Shown here: positions 29,195-39,041 of the stretch, one piece after another
Layout: the number at the start of each line of letters is the position of its first letter
How positions within the stretch are numbered: position 1 is the stretch's first letter
Assembly: GCA_934309475.1 (NCBI GenBank)
Contig: CAKRDK010000008.1
Coordinates: forward strand, 32,279-96,278
Reading direction: 5' to 3'
Length of the DNA stretch: 64,000 nucleotides
Origin: an uncultured Roseburia sp.
GTDB taxonomy: Bacteria; Bacillota; Clostridia; Lachnospirales; Lachnospiraceae
The notes under the pieces: model-generated
What the model was told of the DNA's origin: nothing
Seen by the model: the letters and a program-made list of their open reading frames with translations, nothing else
The model's database searches: none
Made by a program: the position numbers and the translations under genes

Positions 29195-30763
29195 TTACTG
29201 ATTGTCTGTTACCATCTGCTCATATGTTGCAATCTCGTCCTCGGATAATACGTTATATCCGTCCGGTCCGAAGTAGTTGAGCATTGCTGTTGCATGATAC
29301 CAGTTTGCTTTCTGTGTTGCCTCTGTTGCATAATCGGCAGCCTGTTTTTCACCGCTGTCTACAATGTCATGAATACCAATGCTGTTAAAGTATTCGTTGC
29401 AGAAGTTCCAGTATCCTGCGATAGATGTCCAGCCGTAAGAGATTGGCTGCATACAGCTTGCGAAGTACTCTTCCCAGTATCCTCTGTGTGTATCATCCAT
29501 ATCTTTGCAGTACATATCGATGTATTCGTTCCAAACTTCTTCATCTTTTGTGATTGGTGCAGGCATTACATCATATTTCAGTGCAAGTCCGGATGCATTT
29601 GTGATGGACTCATCATTGTATGCCTGAATTCTTGTCTTCCAGCCGTCAACACCAAAGCTCATGAATTTCAATAACTCATATGCTTCTCTTGGATACTGGC
29701 AGGATGTTGTAATTCCGCCGTAGTCGATGGTTGCGATAGAGTGGTGGTCTGCAGATGCATCTGTTTCGCTGACTGCAGGTACAACGTAAGGTACGATGTC
29801 TAAGTCATACTGGTCAAATGCTTCTGTTGCCCATGTTCCCTGGTAGGTCCAGAATGCTTCTGTGAAAAGTGCTACGTGTCCGGAAGAACCGCACCATCCT
29901 TCCCAGTCACCATACCAGTCTTCCATTTCCTGTGTCTCTGTGGTCGGTGCAATGTATCCGCCAAGTTTTAAGTCTGAGAACTGCTGTTCTCCAACTGCCC
30001 ATACACTTAAGTCAAAATCAGTACCATCAAATCCGAACTCACCAACGATATCCTGGCTTGCTGCGATTCCGTAGTAAGAATCTAATCGGTTGTAGTAACC
30101 ACATCCGTAATAAGCCATTCCATCCGGGGAGTCTAATACGGTACAGTCTTTGATTAACTGAATCATCTCATCCCATGTCCAGTCTCTGCTTGGAGCTTCT
30201 ACGTTCAATGTCTCCAATACATTTAAGTCCACATACATAACGCCCGGGAAGAATTTTACCGGAACTGCAAATCTTGAACTTGTGTTAAAGGTTCCAAGTC
30301 CGGCGCTGTTGATAGTATCTGCAAGATTCTGTGTCTCCGGATCGGAATCCCAGTAAGATGTGATGTCAGATAACAGGAAATTGCTTAATGCAAAGTCTGC
30401 ATCGGAATACATGATAACGTCCGGTGTGTCTCCATTATTTACAAGTGTCAGCAGTGTATCATCATAAGTAGATACATTTTCATAAACAGCATTGACATGG
30501 ATATTTGGATATAACTCCTCAAATCTGTCTGCTAAATACTGCACTGTCTCATCCTGATCAAAGTGGAAGTAAGTCAGTGTAATGTCATCTGTTGTTAAGT
30601 CTGTTGCCTTGTTGTAAGTAATACCGTCAATCTCAACTTCCTCTGTTTCCCCTGATACGGAAGTTGTACTGGATTTGGATTCTCCGCCGCCTGAGCTGCC
30701 ACATGCAGATAACCCTAAAACCATGGAAAGTACGAGCATACCTGAAACGATTCTCTTTTTCAT
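29195..30763 (-). CDS. CUT1 sugar ABC transporter solute-binding lipoprotein
   Basis: 522 residues. Lipobox LGLSACGSS; then a family-1 extracellular binding protein: LTYFHFDQDETVQYLADRFEELYPNI, NNGDTPDVIMYSD, and REAYELLKFMSFG near the end. Binds an oligosaccharide outside the membrane and hands it to a MalF/MalG-type permease pair. The nearest pair (31737-33750) is upstream beyond a terminator and repeat array, so this gene has its own promoter. Arabinan-derived ligand is inferred from context. Confidence 0.9.
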   Translation of the reverse strand: MKKRIVSGMLVLSMVLGLSACGSSGGGESKSSTTSVSGETEEVEIDGITYNKATDLTTDDITLTYFHFDQDETVQYLADRFEELYPNIHVNAVYENVSTYDDTLLTLVNNGDTPDVIMYSDADFALSNFLLSDITSYWDSDPETQNLADTINSAGLGTFNTSSRFAVPVKFFPGVMYVDLNVLETLNVEAPSRDWTWDEMIQLIKDCTVLDSPDGMAYYGCGYYNRLDSYYGIAASQDIVGEFGFDGTDFDLSVWAVGEQQFSDLKLGGYIAPTTETQEMEDWYGDWEGWCGSSGHVALFTEAFWTYQGTWATEAFDQYDLDIVPYVVPAVSETDASADHHSIATIDYGGITTSCQYPREAYELLKFMSFGVDGWKTRIQAYNDESITNASGLALKYDVMPAPITKDEEVWNEYIDMYCKDMDDTHRGYWEEYFASCMQPISYGWTSIAGYWNFCNEYFNSIGIHDIVDSGEKQAADYATEATQKANWYHATAMLNYFGPDGYNVLSEDEIATYEQMVTDNQ

Positions 30764-31025
30764 TGTTTTTCCTCCTTATTACATTCGGGTTCTTTCTTTT
30801 ACCCCTTTGCTACATCTTTTTTCATGTGAGTTTATTATAACACACATTTCTTTTTATTTGTATAGATTTTTATAAAATATTAAACGTTTTGTTAAAATAT
30901 ATCTGTTTTTCACAACCATAACAACCTAAAATCAAGTGTCATGCAACTATTTTTTGTGCATTTTCACAAATATTGTAATGGTTGTTGTGAAATTGTTTAT
31001 TTTTTATCAAAGTTTAGAACGTAAA
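30764..31025 (-). promoter_or_regulatory. Promoter region of the solute-binding protein
   Basis: TATAAT at 30839-30834 has no good -35 (best is TATACA, 19 nt away), so an activator is likely. Upstream lie TTTCACAACCAT (30908-30919), TTTCACAAAT (30962-30971) and the inverted ATGGTTGTTGTGAAA (30978-30992), candidate operator half-sites. TTTCACAAAT is also found upstream of the 42964 operon (from 43203). Confidence 0.5.
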
Positions 31026-31060
31026 AAATCCGGCTTACAATGTTTTTGTAAGTCGGATTT
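31026..31060 (-). terminator. Terminator after the small membrane protein
   Basis: AAATCCGACTTACAA pairs with TTGTAAGCCGGATTT and is followed by a T-run on the minus strand. Confidence 0.85.
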
Positions 31061-31147
31061 TCTATTGGGCGAATGACATTGTACATTTTCAGGCATCCAA
31101 TCTTCCGCCGCAATTATGACAAATACTTTGCGACGGTCACCGGAAAT

Positions 31148-31339
31148 TTAATATTTTTTTACAGTGCGGGCCCGCAAGAAAAGAAGTCCAAAAATAACAT
31201 CTGCTGTCACAAGAAACGCTGCGCCGTAAATCATTTCCATCCGTATGGGCTTTAAAGCAGGAATATTGGCTAAAAAAGCGATACCCATTCCAACCAGCGC
31301 CACCCCATTTAAAATTTTTCTGCATATCTTTGGTTTCAT
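31148..31339 (-). CDS. Small two-helix membrane protein, unknown
   Basis: 63 residues from ATG 31339, nine bases after GGAAGGGG. Two hydrophobic stretches (ILNGVALVGMGIAFLA and MIYGAAFLVTADVIFGLLF) and a basic C-terminus RARTVKK. The frame stays open upstream through the 54-bp repeats, but the ribosome site argues for the short form. No function can be given. Confidence 0.45.
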   Translation of the reverse strand: MKPKICRKILNGVALVGMGIAFLANIPALKPIRMEMIYGAAFLVTADVIFGLLFLRARTVKKY

Positions 31340-31351
31340 TGCTGACATCCC

Positions 31352-31650
31352 CTTCCTTTTATTGGGTACTTCTAGCATACCTGCTCCTCCATATTCCCCT
31401 CCTAGGTATGAATACTTGCGCTGTTCCAGCATACCTGCACAACCATATTTTCCTCTTAGGTATGAAAACTCGTGCTGTGTCAACATACCTGCACAACCGC
31501 ATTTCCCCGATAGGTATGAATATTCGAGTTGTTCCAACATACCTGCACAGCCATTTTTTCCTCTTAGGTATGAATATCGGGGCGACATCTACATACCCGC
31601 ACAACCGCATTTCCATAATAGTTATGAATACTTCCAGCTTTTTTGCATAA
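31352..31650. repeat. 54-bp tandem repeat array with alternating inverted AGGTATG half-sites
   Basis: Units begin at 31405, 31459, 31513 and 31567, with a partial unit before (from about 31352) and a decayed one after (31621). Each has GGTATG, 19 variable bases, CATACC, then CTGCACAACC and a T-rich end. So AGGTATG and CATACCT alternate about every 25 bp across 300 bp. Because 54 is a multiple of three, several frames stay open through it, but change between units falls at the variable loops and not at third codon positions in any obvious way. It lies after the terminator of the permease operon. Function unknown. Confidence 0.85.
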
Positions 31651-31664
31651 TCCCCCAAGACAAC

Positions 31665-31701
31665 AAAGAAACGCCGCCCACACAGGACGGCGCTTCTCTT
31701 T
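31665..31701 (-). terminator. Terminator of the long transport operon
   Basis: AAAGAGAAGCGCCGTCC pairs with GGGCGGCGTTTCTTT, 36 bases after the permease stop codon. Confidence 0.85.
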
Positions 31702-31736
31702 CAGATAGGGTATATCAAATTTAGGATAGTTTCCAT

Positions 31737-32762
31737 TTATTCTCCGGTAATACCGGTGCGGTCTACGCTTTCCACGAAGTAACGCTGCATTACCAAATAC
31801 ATGAGCAGAAGCGGTAAAATACTTAACATTGTTCCTGCCATGTTGATTGATTCGTTGATGCTGGTTGCAGTCGAAGCTGTTGTTGCATAAGCAGAATAGT
31901 TCGATGCAAAGTTGTCTAACTGGATAACCAGTGAAGTCCAGCCGGATGTTGTCAAAACTCCGTGCACATACAGCTCTGTCAGATAAGACTCATTCCAGTA
32001 CCATACGAAGGAGAATAACGTTACTGTAATAATTGCAGGCACAGCGGATGGAAGCGAAATCATCACGAAGGATTTAAAATATCCGGCTCCGTCAATCTGT
32101 GCTGCCTCAATCAAAACTTTCGGCACCTGCTTGAAGAACTGATAGAAAATCAAAATGTAAATTGGTCCGTTGATTCCTAAGGCGGTAATCGCCGGAAGGA
32201 TGAACGACCAGAGAGTTCCGAGGATTCCCATGTTTGAATAGAGCACGTAGGTCGGAATCATCGTAATCTGGCTTGGAAGAATGAAGGAGAAAATAATGAT
32301 TCCAAGAATCAGTTTTTTCCCAGGAAATTCAAATCGCGCCAGACCATATCCGACAACGGAACAGGAGACAACGTTACAAAGTGTCGGAACACCTGCAATG
32401 ACGATGCTCTGTCCGAGTGATTTCCAGAAATCCATACTCTTTGCTGCCTGCACATAGTTCGATAGCGTCAGGCTGCTCGGAATCCAGCTGATAGAGGAAT
32501 CGAGCAGGTCGTCTAACGACATAAAACTGTTACTGATCATGTACAGGATTGGGTAAAGATAGATGAATCCGATACAAATTAAAAGTGCATAAATGAAAAA
32601 CATTTTGATAAAGCCTTCTTTTTCCTTTGAGCCCAACAAAAATTTGCGCACTTTGTCTTTATTCCATTTTTCCGTAAACGGCTGTCCGTGCTTAATAGTC
32701 GCCGCTGCCGTCATAGGTCGAATATTTGCGTTTTGTTCTTGCTTTCTGAATCTTTTTGGCAT
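31737..32762 (-). CDS. CUT1 sugar ABC transporter permease, MalG type
   Basis: About 341 residues with six predicted membrane helices and the EAA loop EAAQIDGAGYFKSFVMISLPSA. The ATG at 32762 (after AAAGGAG) makes it overlap the upstream permease by 71 nt; a GTG at 32771 and ATG 32714 are alternatives. The N-terminal cytoplasmic stretch of about 60 residues is longer than usual. Works with the permease encoded just upstream; the ATPase (MsmX-like) is not in this window. Confidence 0.9.
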   Translation of the reverse strand: MPKRFRKQEQNANIRPMTAAATIKHGQPFTEKWNKDKVRKFLLGSKEKEGFIKMFFIYALLICIGFIYLYPILYMISNSFMSLDDLLDSSISWIPSSLTLSNYVQAAKSMDFWKSLGQSIVIAGVPTLCNVVSCSVVGYGLARFEFPGKKLILGIIIFSFILPSQITMIPTYVLYSNMGILGTLWSFILPAITALGINGPIYILIFYQFFKQVPKVLIEAAQIDGAGYFKSFVMISLPSAVPAIITVTLFSFVWYWNESYLTELYVHGVLTTSGWTSLVIQLDNFASNYSAYATTASTATSINESINMAGTMLSILPLLLMYLVMQRYFVESVDRTGITGE

Positions 32763-33750
32763 TTCTCGCACTTCTCCTTTCTATCTTCTTCTCTAATCTC
32801 TTTTCTTTCTTCATCGCTTTCTTTGCTTTCTTTACCTGACGCTCATAGACATCTTTCCGCGCGGTTAAAAGCAATGCAAAAAGTGCGACAATCAATACAA
32901 CTACAAGTGAATATATCCATGCCATTGCGGAAGCATAGCCGTAGCCTTTTTCCTTTGTTCCGGAAAACATCGCATCCTGAATCAGTGTGATAATCTCGTT
33001 CTGCTCGTTTCCCGAAATAAATACAACGGTGTATACACAGTTCAATAAAATCATCGGTTTGATGGTCGGCAGTGTAATCTTCCAGAAACATTCCCATCCG
33101 GAACCACCGTCGATTTTCGCCGCTTCATACATGGAACGGTCGATTTTCTGTAAGCCCGATAAGAAAATCAGAATCTGTACACCGGAATACCAGAGTACCG
33201 TAATCATATTTTCAAATAATTCCGAAATCGGGTCTGCAATGCCGTGTGGCAGAAAGCTCTCAATTGCATTTGCAATCGCCTGTGTGTCAATGGAGGAAAT
33301 CGTTGCTGCTCCCTGGTCCGTGAGCATCCCCATAACAGGACCGCTCACGATGATAACCGGAAGGAAGAAGATCAATCGGAAAAATCCTCTGCACTTGATG
33401 TTTTCATTAATCATCATCGCGATAATCAATGCAAATACAACAATAATTGGAACCGAGATAATCGTCGAGGTCAGGTAATCAATCAACTGTGTCGGGAAAT
33501 CTGCATCCGACAACAGAATCTGTGTAAAGTTTCCATATCCGACGAAGGTAAAGTTTTTACCTAACGGTGTAATTCGGATGTTGTTCAACGCATACCAGAA
33601 GGAGGTAATCAGTGGATAGAAGAGGAACAGACATGCTCCCACAATCCACGGCGAAACAAACAGTAATCCGGTGATTGCTTCTCTCTTTGCAAGACGTCCC
33701 GGTTTGACACGTTTTCGGTTTTTCTTTTCTTCCTTTGTCAGTTTACTCAT
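32692..33750 (-). CDS. CUT1 sugar ABC transporter permease, MalF type
   Basis: About 352 residues, six predicted helices, EAA loop EAAKIDGGSGWECFWKITLP. The C-terminus is an unusual long, strongly basic cytoplasmic tail (KKAKKAMKKEKRLEKKIERR and on), absent from ordinary MalF proteins. The ATG at 33750 overlaps the end of the DUF5696-like gene, showing tight coupling. Confidence 0.9.
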   Translation of the reverse strand: MSKLTKEEKKNRKRVKPGRLAKREAITGLLFVSPWIVGACLFLFYPLITSFWYALNNIRITPLGKNFTFVGYGNFTQILLSDADFPTQLIDYLTSTIISVPIIVVFALIIAMMINENIKCRGFFRLIFFLPVIIVSGPVMGMLTDQGAATISSIDTQAIANAIESFLPHGIADPISELFENMITVLWYSGVQILIFLSGLQKIDRSMYEAAKIDGGSGWECFWKITLPTIKPMILLNCVYTVVFISGNEQNEIITLIQDAMFSGTKEKGYGYASAMAWIYSLVVVLIVALFALLLTARKDVYERQVKKAKKAMKKEKRLEKKIERRSARNAKKIQKARTKRKYSTYDGSGDY

Positions 33751-36082
33751 TTGCTTCACCTACCTTATAAGACATCGCTTCCACTTTGGTTCCGTCTACT
33801 GTCACGTCATTGTCTGAGTAGTTTACATAAATCACTACTCCGTTGTCATAGGTAACCGCTGTCACGCCGTTGTCCATTTTTTCATGATTTGTGATGAATG
33901 CTCCATCCACCGCTTCTGCAACCTGACGCAGCTCCTCATCGTATTCCACGATAGTGTCGCGATACGTTGCATATTCTGTGCTGTAAAGGTCTGAGGAATT
34001 CGTATAAATCAATCCTGATGAATTCTCATATGTGATGTAGAAGGAAGGATAAACCCCTGACTCTACCATCTGTAAGAAGAATTCTGTCTTGTTTGCCTCA
34101 AAGTTGACATAATCGGAATACATTGGAAGAATTCCCTTTAATACCATAGAAAGGAATGGAACCTCTTCATCAATGTACATGTAGTCGGATGAACCTAACG
34201 GCATATCCAAAAATGCATCCGTGTTATCCCAAAGGTACGCAAATGGCTGCTCTAACACTAAGTTCGTGTTCTCGTCCACTGCTGCAACCGTGTCGGCATA
34301 ACTCTGCAGACAATCCTGTCTGGAGTAGAAATCTCCTTTATAGCTATAGGAATACAGGCTGTTTGTAATTCCGGAAAGTGCCAGATTAGAAACCCCTTCT
34401 TTGGTGTAGGAAGTTACGAACTTCTCTAAGGTATCCTCTGTTCTTGCCGGTGTCAGATATAAGAAGGTATCGTATACTTCCTCTTTTAACTCTTCTTTAA
34501 ATGTTCTCTTATTAATCTTCTTTACCACATTGAACGTCGTGTTTGAAGTATCTGCATTAGCACGAAGTGCATCATTGTAAAGATAAATGTTGTAGTTATT
34601 TTCTGCAGAAGATGTAATCAAATCTGTCAGGGCAGAGGTTCCGCCGATGTGGCTGTCTGCCTTGTACTTCGTGATTGGCACATTGTAAATGCCGCCCTTC
34701 TGCCATCCCTTGTAAATCGTCAAAAGACTGCTTACGCCGGCATCCTGCAAATCTCCGTACATCTCTTCGATGTTGTCGGTTGTCGTCATCGTCACCGCCT
34801 TGGTGGAGAACAGGAATTCTTCGCGGTCTGTACCTAAAAAGTCAACTCTTGTGTTGTAAGAGGTGTCTTTTACGCTGACTAAATCATTGTCTAACAGATA
34901 ATTCCGGTAGGAAACTGCCATTCCGGAATAGTCCGCATCGTCACCGTCTAACAACAGGTAACGCACCTGTAAATCATCATGTGCACGGTCGGTTTCCACA
35001 TTTGTCACCGTACCGGAGTTTGAATTGTTCAAAGGCTGCACATAAATGTCACGCAGCAAGAACTTTGCAAAACAACGATTGTAGTTGACCATAACTCCAT
35101 TCGGATGTGCTTCAACGCTTGCGCGTTCATCCCCGGATTCTACCACTGCAAGATAGCCGAGCTGCTGGCTTAAATGTGTCATTCCAAAGATTGGTGCAAT
35201 GACCTGATTGGCATCCACAACAGTCTCATATTTATCCCAGAGAAGCGTCTTCGTACTGCTGTCGGTAAAACCACTGTCTTTTCCATAAATCATCTGGGAA
35301 AATCCGGTAGAGTATTTTCCCTCTTTGTTGTCTAAGTAAATCAAGGCTCCGTTTCCATCCGGAATGAGCATGTAACCGTCTTCCTCATCCATATGCGTAT
35401 AACCCATGAATGGGAACAGGCTTACCGTCGAAATATAAGTTCCCTCTTTTTTCTCAATGATGGAATCATCCGGGACATTCACGACAAGTTCATCATCCTC
35501 TAACGTCACATCTACGGTAAGACCGAACTGATACTGCGTGAAAAAGATTTCTGCGGAAAAACCGTTATCCTTTTTCGTCACATTCATGGTATTGTCGCAG
35601 GTAATCAGATCCACCTGGTAAGTATTGGTGGTTCCGATAATCGCCGATAACACAATTCCTGACTTCATGTAAGCGTTCCAGGAAGTATTGCTTTCCCCGT
35701 CATCTTGTTCATCACTTAATGTTGACTCTAAGATTTCGCCAGTCTCCTTATTCTCTAACAGAATGGAAAGTCTCGGTTCGTAGAGATACATGATGTAGGT
35801 ATCACTCTCTGCTACTTTTTCGTAATCATCCTTTGTAATCCACTCGGATTCGTCGACTTTACCGACTGCACCTTCCATGACAACTTCACCATTTTCATTG
35901 ACCTGTTCTTCGTTGTCATCCGCTGCACCGGCGTTCTCTGATGCGGCATCCGACGCTGTATCCGTATCGGATGCTGCCTCTGTTGTCTCTTCACTTTCTA
36001 ACGCAGTTGCCAATACTGTTGTGTCCGGAACTGACATCACTAACATTGCTGCCGCCATTATCAGACCTAAAACTCTTTTCAT
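33743..36082 (-). CDS. Exported DUF5696-like protein of the transport operon
   Basis: About 779 residues. Signal peptide MKRVLGLIMAAAMLVMSVP without lipobox, then an acidic low-complexity linker of 60 residues. A beta-rich region (about 95-360) leads to a region that resembles a degenerate glycosidase-like barrel (LTIYKGWQKGG, NYNIYLYNDALRAN, SNLALSGITNSLYS, NLVLEQPFAYLW) and a small C-terminal beta-sandwich (GVTAVTYDNGVVIYVNYSD). I see no clear catalytic pair. The start is coupled to the gene upstream (TAG then AATG). Similar proteins lie beside YIP1 proteins and CUT1 permeases in Firmicutes; the role is unknown. The DUF5696 assignment is from memory and tentative. Confidence 0.65.
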   Translation of the reverse strand: MKRVLGLIMAAAMLVMSVPDTTVLATALESEETTEAASDTDTASDAASENAGAADDNEEQVNENGEVVMEGAVGKVDESEWITKDDYEKVAESDTYIMYLYEPRLSILLENKETGEILESTLSDEQDDGESNTSWNAYMKSGIVLSAIIGTTNTYQVDLITCDNTMNVTKKDNGFSAEIFFTQYQFGLTVDVTLEDDELVVNVPDDSIIEKKEGTYISTVSLFPFMGYTHMDEEDGYMLIPDGNGALIYLDNKEGKYSTGFSQMIYGKDSGFTDSSTKTLLWDKYETVVDANQVIAPIFGMTHLSQQLGYLAVVESGDERASVEAHPNGVMVNYNRCFAKFLLRDIYVQPLNNSNSGTVTNVETDRAHDDLQVRYLLLDGDDADYSGMAVSYRNYLLDNDLVSVKDTSYNTRVDFLGTDREEFLFSTKAVTMTTTDNIEEMYGDLQDAGVSSLLTIYKGWQKGGIYNVPITKYKADSHIGGTSALTDLITSSAENNYNIYLYNDALRANADTSNTTFNVVKKINKRTFKEELKEEVYDTFLYLTPARTEDTLEKFVTSYTKEGVSNLALSGITNSLYSYSYKGDFYSRQDCLQSYADTVAAVDENTNLVLEQPFAYLWDNTDAFLDMPLGSSDYMYIDEEVPFLSMVLKGILPMYSDYVNFEANKTEFFLQMVESGVYPSFYITYENSSGLIYTNSSDLYSTEYATYRDTIVEYDEELRQVAEAVDGAFITNHEKMDNGVTAVTYDNGVVIYVNYSDNDVTVDGTKVEAMSYKVGEANE

Positions 36083-36083
36083 T

Positions 36084-38138
36084 CTAGCCGCCAATTCGAT
36101 ACACCACCTCTCCTGCAATTGCGCTGATAAACTCAAATACCTGAGCCCACAATACATAAATAATAAAGATTAACAATGCTAAAATTAAGATTGTAAATAA
36201 CGTTAAGCAGATTACTTTAAACGTCTCACCCGCCGTATAGTTGTTGACTTCCTTGATTCCAAGGATTCCGATTACCACAATCCAGCCGTACATAACTACT
36301 TTTGCTAATGTAATTAAGAACTGCTCATTGTCTGTCACCACATGGGATAATACAAAAATGAGTGGTGTGATGCAGATATACGGCATCAGACTGTAACTGA
36401 AATAGGTAAATATCTTTTTGACGGTTCCCTCTCCTTCGTTGATGGTACATACCAGGTAATTACAGATGGTAACGGCTGCAATTACACCTACAATCGTACC
36501 TACATCAGAGAAGATTTCGTAACGTCCCTCGCGGATTGTCTTCTGTAAAAATCCACACAGGTATTTGTTGATAATAAACTCTGCCGTGAAAATCAAAATC
36601 AGAATCATCGGTGCGCTCCAGGATGCTCTTCCCTCTCTTGCGATTCCATAGGAACCGTCCACCGGATGTTTCATGTAATATTTTGCGTAGAGCAGATTAG
36701 AAATCAGTTTCTTCTGCTTTAGCTTCGCAATTTTTGCCTTCGGCACTGCCAGAATATTTTTCTTACGGTCAAGACGTTTGACAATCTTTATCGCTGCATA
36801 AATGGCAATGATAAGGAAGATTGCCGGTACCACGTTCCGCTTAATCCATTTATTTCGAATCTCCCAGAACGCATCGGAATATCCTTCGTAGTCTTTTGCA
36901 AGTTTGGCATACTTCAATGCCATCTCGTAATTTTCTTCCTGGAAATAAGCTCTTCCCATCGCCTTGTTCGCATAGTCGAACATGCTGTTCATCTCTAAAA
37001 CTTTTGTCAGTGGCTCCTTACTCTCTGTGTAACGTCCTTTTGAGTAAAGATACAATGCCTGGTGCAAAAGGTCTGTAAATTCCGTCGGCTCATACACCTG
37101 AATCTGACATTTATCCGAATCTAAGATGTAGATACGGTCATCGGTATCCACCGAAACGGCTGCTGCCAAAGTGGAAAGACCTACTCGCTGTGTTCCATCA
37201 TCAAGACCACCAAATACATAAAGGATTTCCCCTTCATTATTGTATTCGTAAATGTACCCCTGCTGGTCTACGACAAAAACGTTGTCGTTATTTCCTGCAC
37301 ACACTGCTGCCGGAATATCTGCATAATGGGAACTGTCAATCAGGTTCACACCTGCAATGTTTAATCTTTTCAGTGTTTTCTCCTGATCACCGCGCGTTAC
37401 GGTATAAATCAGTCCCTTTTCATCAATCGCTAAGTTTGTCGGTGTCGACGGTATGTTGCTGACCATCTTGGCACGCTGCTCGTCTGTCAGAATCGCACGG
37501 TAGATAATCGTCTGAAGACTTGTCGATGCGTAGTTCGTACCAAAATATCCTAAGAAAGTTCCGCCGTCGGTCGGTGAAATCTCCACAATACCGTTTGTGT
37601 TCGACTCACAGATGATATACATGATTCCCGCATCATTTACTACTATTTTTGTAGGTAAGAAGCTCAGGGAATCGCCGTAGAGCGGGCTCGTCGGCTTTGT
37701 ATATGTATTCAGCACGGTTCCGTCTGCATCAAACTCAAATACCGCCTGTGCATCGCGGTCTGCCACGTAAACATGTTTATCCTCGGTAACAAAAACGCCC
37801 ATCGGAGTTACTAACGTTCCCTCTCCGATTGTTTTTACCAGTTCCCCCTCGAGATTACCCACGACAATGCGGGCATTTCCCGTATCAGCCACATAGATTT
37901 CTCCGTCGTCCGTCACGCAGAGGTCACTCGGACTGTTTAATGCTGCCTCGTCAAATTTTGTTATGGTCTCATATGCAAGATAAGCGGTCTGCGTCTCTAA
38001 GATAGAGCCATATCCATCGACGGTATATGTTTTGTATGGTGTTTCTGCCTTGACAACCTGACCCATTCCGGTTATGAGGACAAGTGCAATCAGGAACACG
38101 GCTGCTAATCTTACCCCAACTTTTCCTTTTTTCATCAT
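36084..38138 (-). CDS. NHL-repeat / TPR / YIP1-like membrane protein
   Basis: 684 residues. Signal peptide or first helix (VRLAAVFLIALVLITGMGQVV), then NHL-type propeller blades outside the cell (NSPSDLCVTDDGEIYVADTGNARI, TPMGVFVTEDKHVYVADRDAQAV, AVSVDTDDRIYILDSDKCQI), a short TPR-like pair (near 375-425), a helix near 440, and a C-terminal four- to five-helix domain like YIP1. It is built like a surface sensor or scaffold tied to a membrane channel-like domain. It sits between two permease pairs and is followed at once by the DUF5696-like gene. Confidence 0.75.
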   Translation of the reverse strand: MMKKGKVGVRLAAVFLIALVLITGMGQVVKAETPYKTYTVDGYGSILETQTAYLAYETITKFDEAALNSPSDLCVTDDGEIYVADTGNARIVVGNLEGELVKTIGEGTLVTPMGVFVTEDKHVYVADRDAQAVFEFDADGTVLNTYTKPTSPLYGDSLSFLPTKIVVNDAGIMYIICESNTNGIVEISPTDGGTFLGYFGTNYASTSLQTIIYRAILTDEQRAKMVSNIPSTPTNLAIDEKGLIYTVTRGDQEKTLKRLNIAGVNLIDSSHYADIPAAVCAGNNDNVFVVDQQGYIYEYNNEGEILYVFGGLDDGTQRVGLSTLAAAVSVDTDDRIYILDSDKCQIQVYEPTEFTDLLHQALYLYSKGRYTESKEPLTKVLEMNSMFDYANKAMGRAYFQEENYEMALKYAKLAKDYEGYSDAFWEIRNKWIKRNVVPAIFLIIAIYAAIKIVKRLDRKKNILAVPKAKIAKLKQKKLISNLLYAKYYMKHPVDGSYGIAREGRASWSAPMILILIFTAEFIINKYLCGFLQKTIREGRYEIFSDVGTIVGVIAAVTICNYLVCTINEGEGTVKKIFTYFSYSLMPYICITPLIFVLSHVVTDNEQFLITLAKVVMYGWIVVIGILGIKEVNNYTAGETFKVICLTLFTILILALLIFIIYVLWAQVFEFISAIAGEVVYRIGG

Positions 38139-38155
38139 TGCTTTCCTTCTCCCGT

Positions 38156-39025
38156 TTATTTAATACCTGAATTTGCCATGGTGTTCATTACGCTGTTCTG
38201 CACGAAGATAAAGAAGATTAAGTTCGGTACAAACATAATGAGTGTTGCCGCCGCCGCGATACCCTGACCGGATACCGTATTGTTCGCGTTGACAAGTGAG
38301 TTCATGTAGAATGTCAATGTCTTCATGCTGTCATCATTGATAAAGTAGTTCGACGTCTCCATGTTCGTCCATACCTGCTGGAATACCAGGATTGCCGCTG
38401 TCGCAATCGCCGGTTTCATCATCGGAATGATGACTTTGCGGTACACCTGAAAATCGGTCGCCCCATCCATGTATGCCGCCTCAATCAAGGAGTCCGGTAT
38501 CTGTTCGACGAACTGTTTTACTAAGAAAAGTGCAACCGGCATCGCAACGAGCGGAAGCACATGTGCCCACACCGTATCAATGAGTCCCATTTTACAGATT
38601 ACCAGATATCTTGGAATCAATACGGCTGTTGCCACGAACATGATTGCTAACTGGTTAATCTGTAACATCAGGTTTCTTCCCTTGAACTTTAACTTTGCAA
38701 GTGCAAACGCTGCGCAGGTTGTAAAAAGAAGGGAAAGTCCTACGGTTAAAATTGTGACAATCACACTGTTAAATACATAACGGCTCAACGGAACCCCCGC
38801 CGTTCTGCTGAACTTAATCAGTTTCGTAAAGTTATCGAGTGTCGCATTGCGGACAAAGAATGTCGGTGGGAATGCGAACAATTCGTCCATCGGTTTAAAC
38901 GCATGGTTTGCGATAAACACGAGTGGAAGTGCCATAAAGATGACCAGTGGTAAAATGATAATCATAATTTTCAACTGGCTTCGCTCAAATTTCTGTGGAT
39001 TGATTCTTTTTCCTTTATATGCCAT
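38156..39025 (-). CDS. CUT1 sugar ABC transporter permease, MalG type (second set)
   Basis: About 289 residues from ATG 39025 (AAGGGGG upstream). Six predicted helices and EAA loop EAAYMDGATDFQVYRKVIIP. Pairs with the permease immediately upstream (overlap avoided by 16 nt). Belongs with the 1000-residue binding protein at 39971-42964. Confidence 0.93.
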   Translation of the reverse strand: MAYKGKRINPQKFERSQLKIMIIILPLVIFMALPLVFIANHAFKPMDELFAFPPTFFVRNATLDNFTKLIKFSRTAGVPLSRYVFNSVIVTILTVGLSLLFTTCAAFALAKLKFKGRNLMLQINQLAIMFVATAVLIPRYLVICKMGLIDTVWAHVLPLVAMPVALFLVKQFVEQIPDSLIEAAYMDGATDFQVYRKVIIPMMKPAIATAAILVFQQVWTNMETSNYFINDDSMKTLTFYMNSLVNANNTVSGQGIAAAATLIMFVPNLIFFIFVQNSVMNTMANSGIK

Positions 39026-39041
39026 CTGTTCTTCCCCCTTT

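Noticed and set aside
31352..31650. CRISPR array
   Set aside because: The period is 54 bp with similarity along the whole unit, there are no unique spacers between constant repeats, and no cas genes are near.
31245..31724. Long open frames across the repeat array on both strands
   Set aside because: They exist because the 54-bp unit is a multiple of three and free of stops; none has a ribosome site, and several frames are open at once.
33743..36082. DUF5696-like gene called a glycosidase
   Set aside because: The fold is suggestive, but I cannot point to an acid/base and nucleophile pair.
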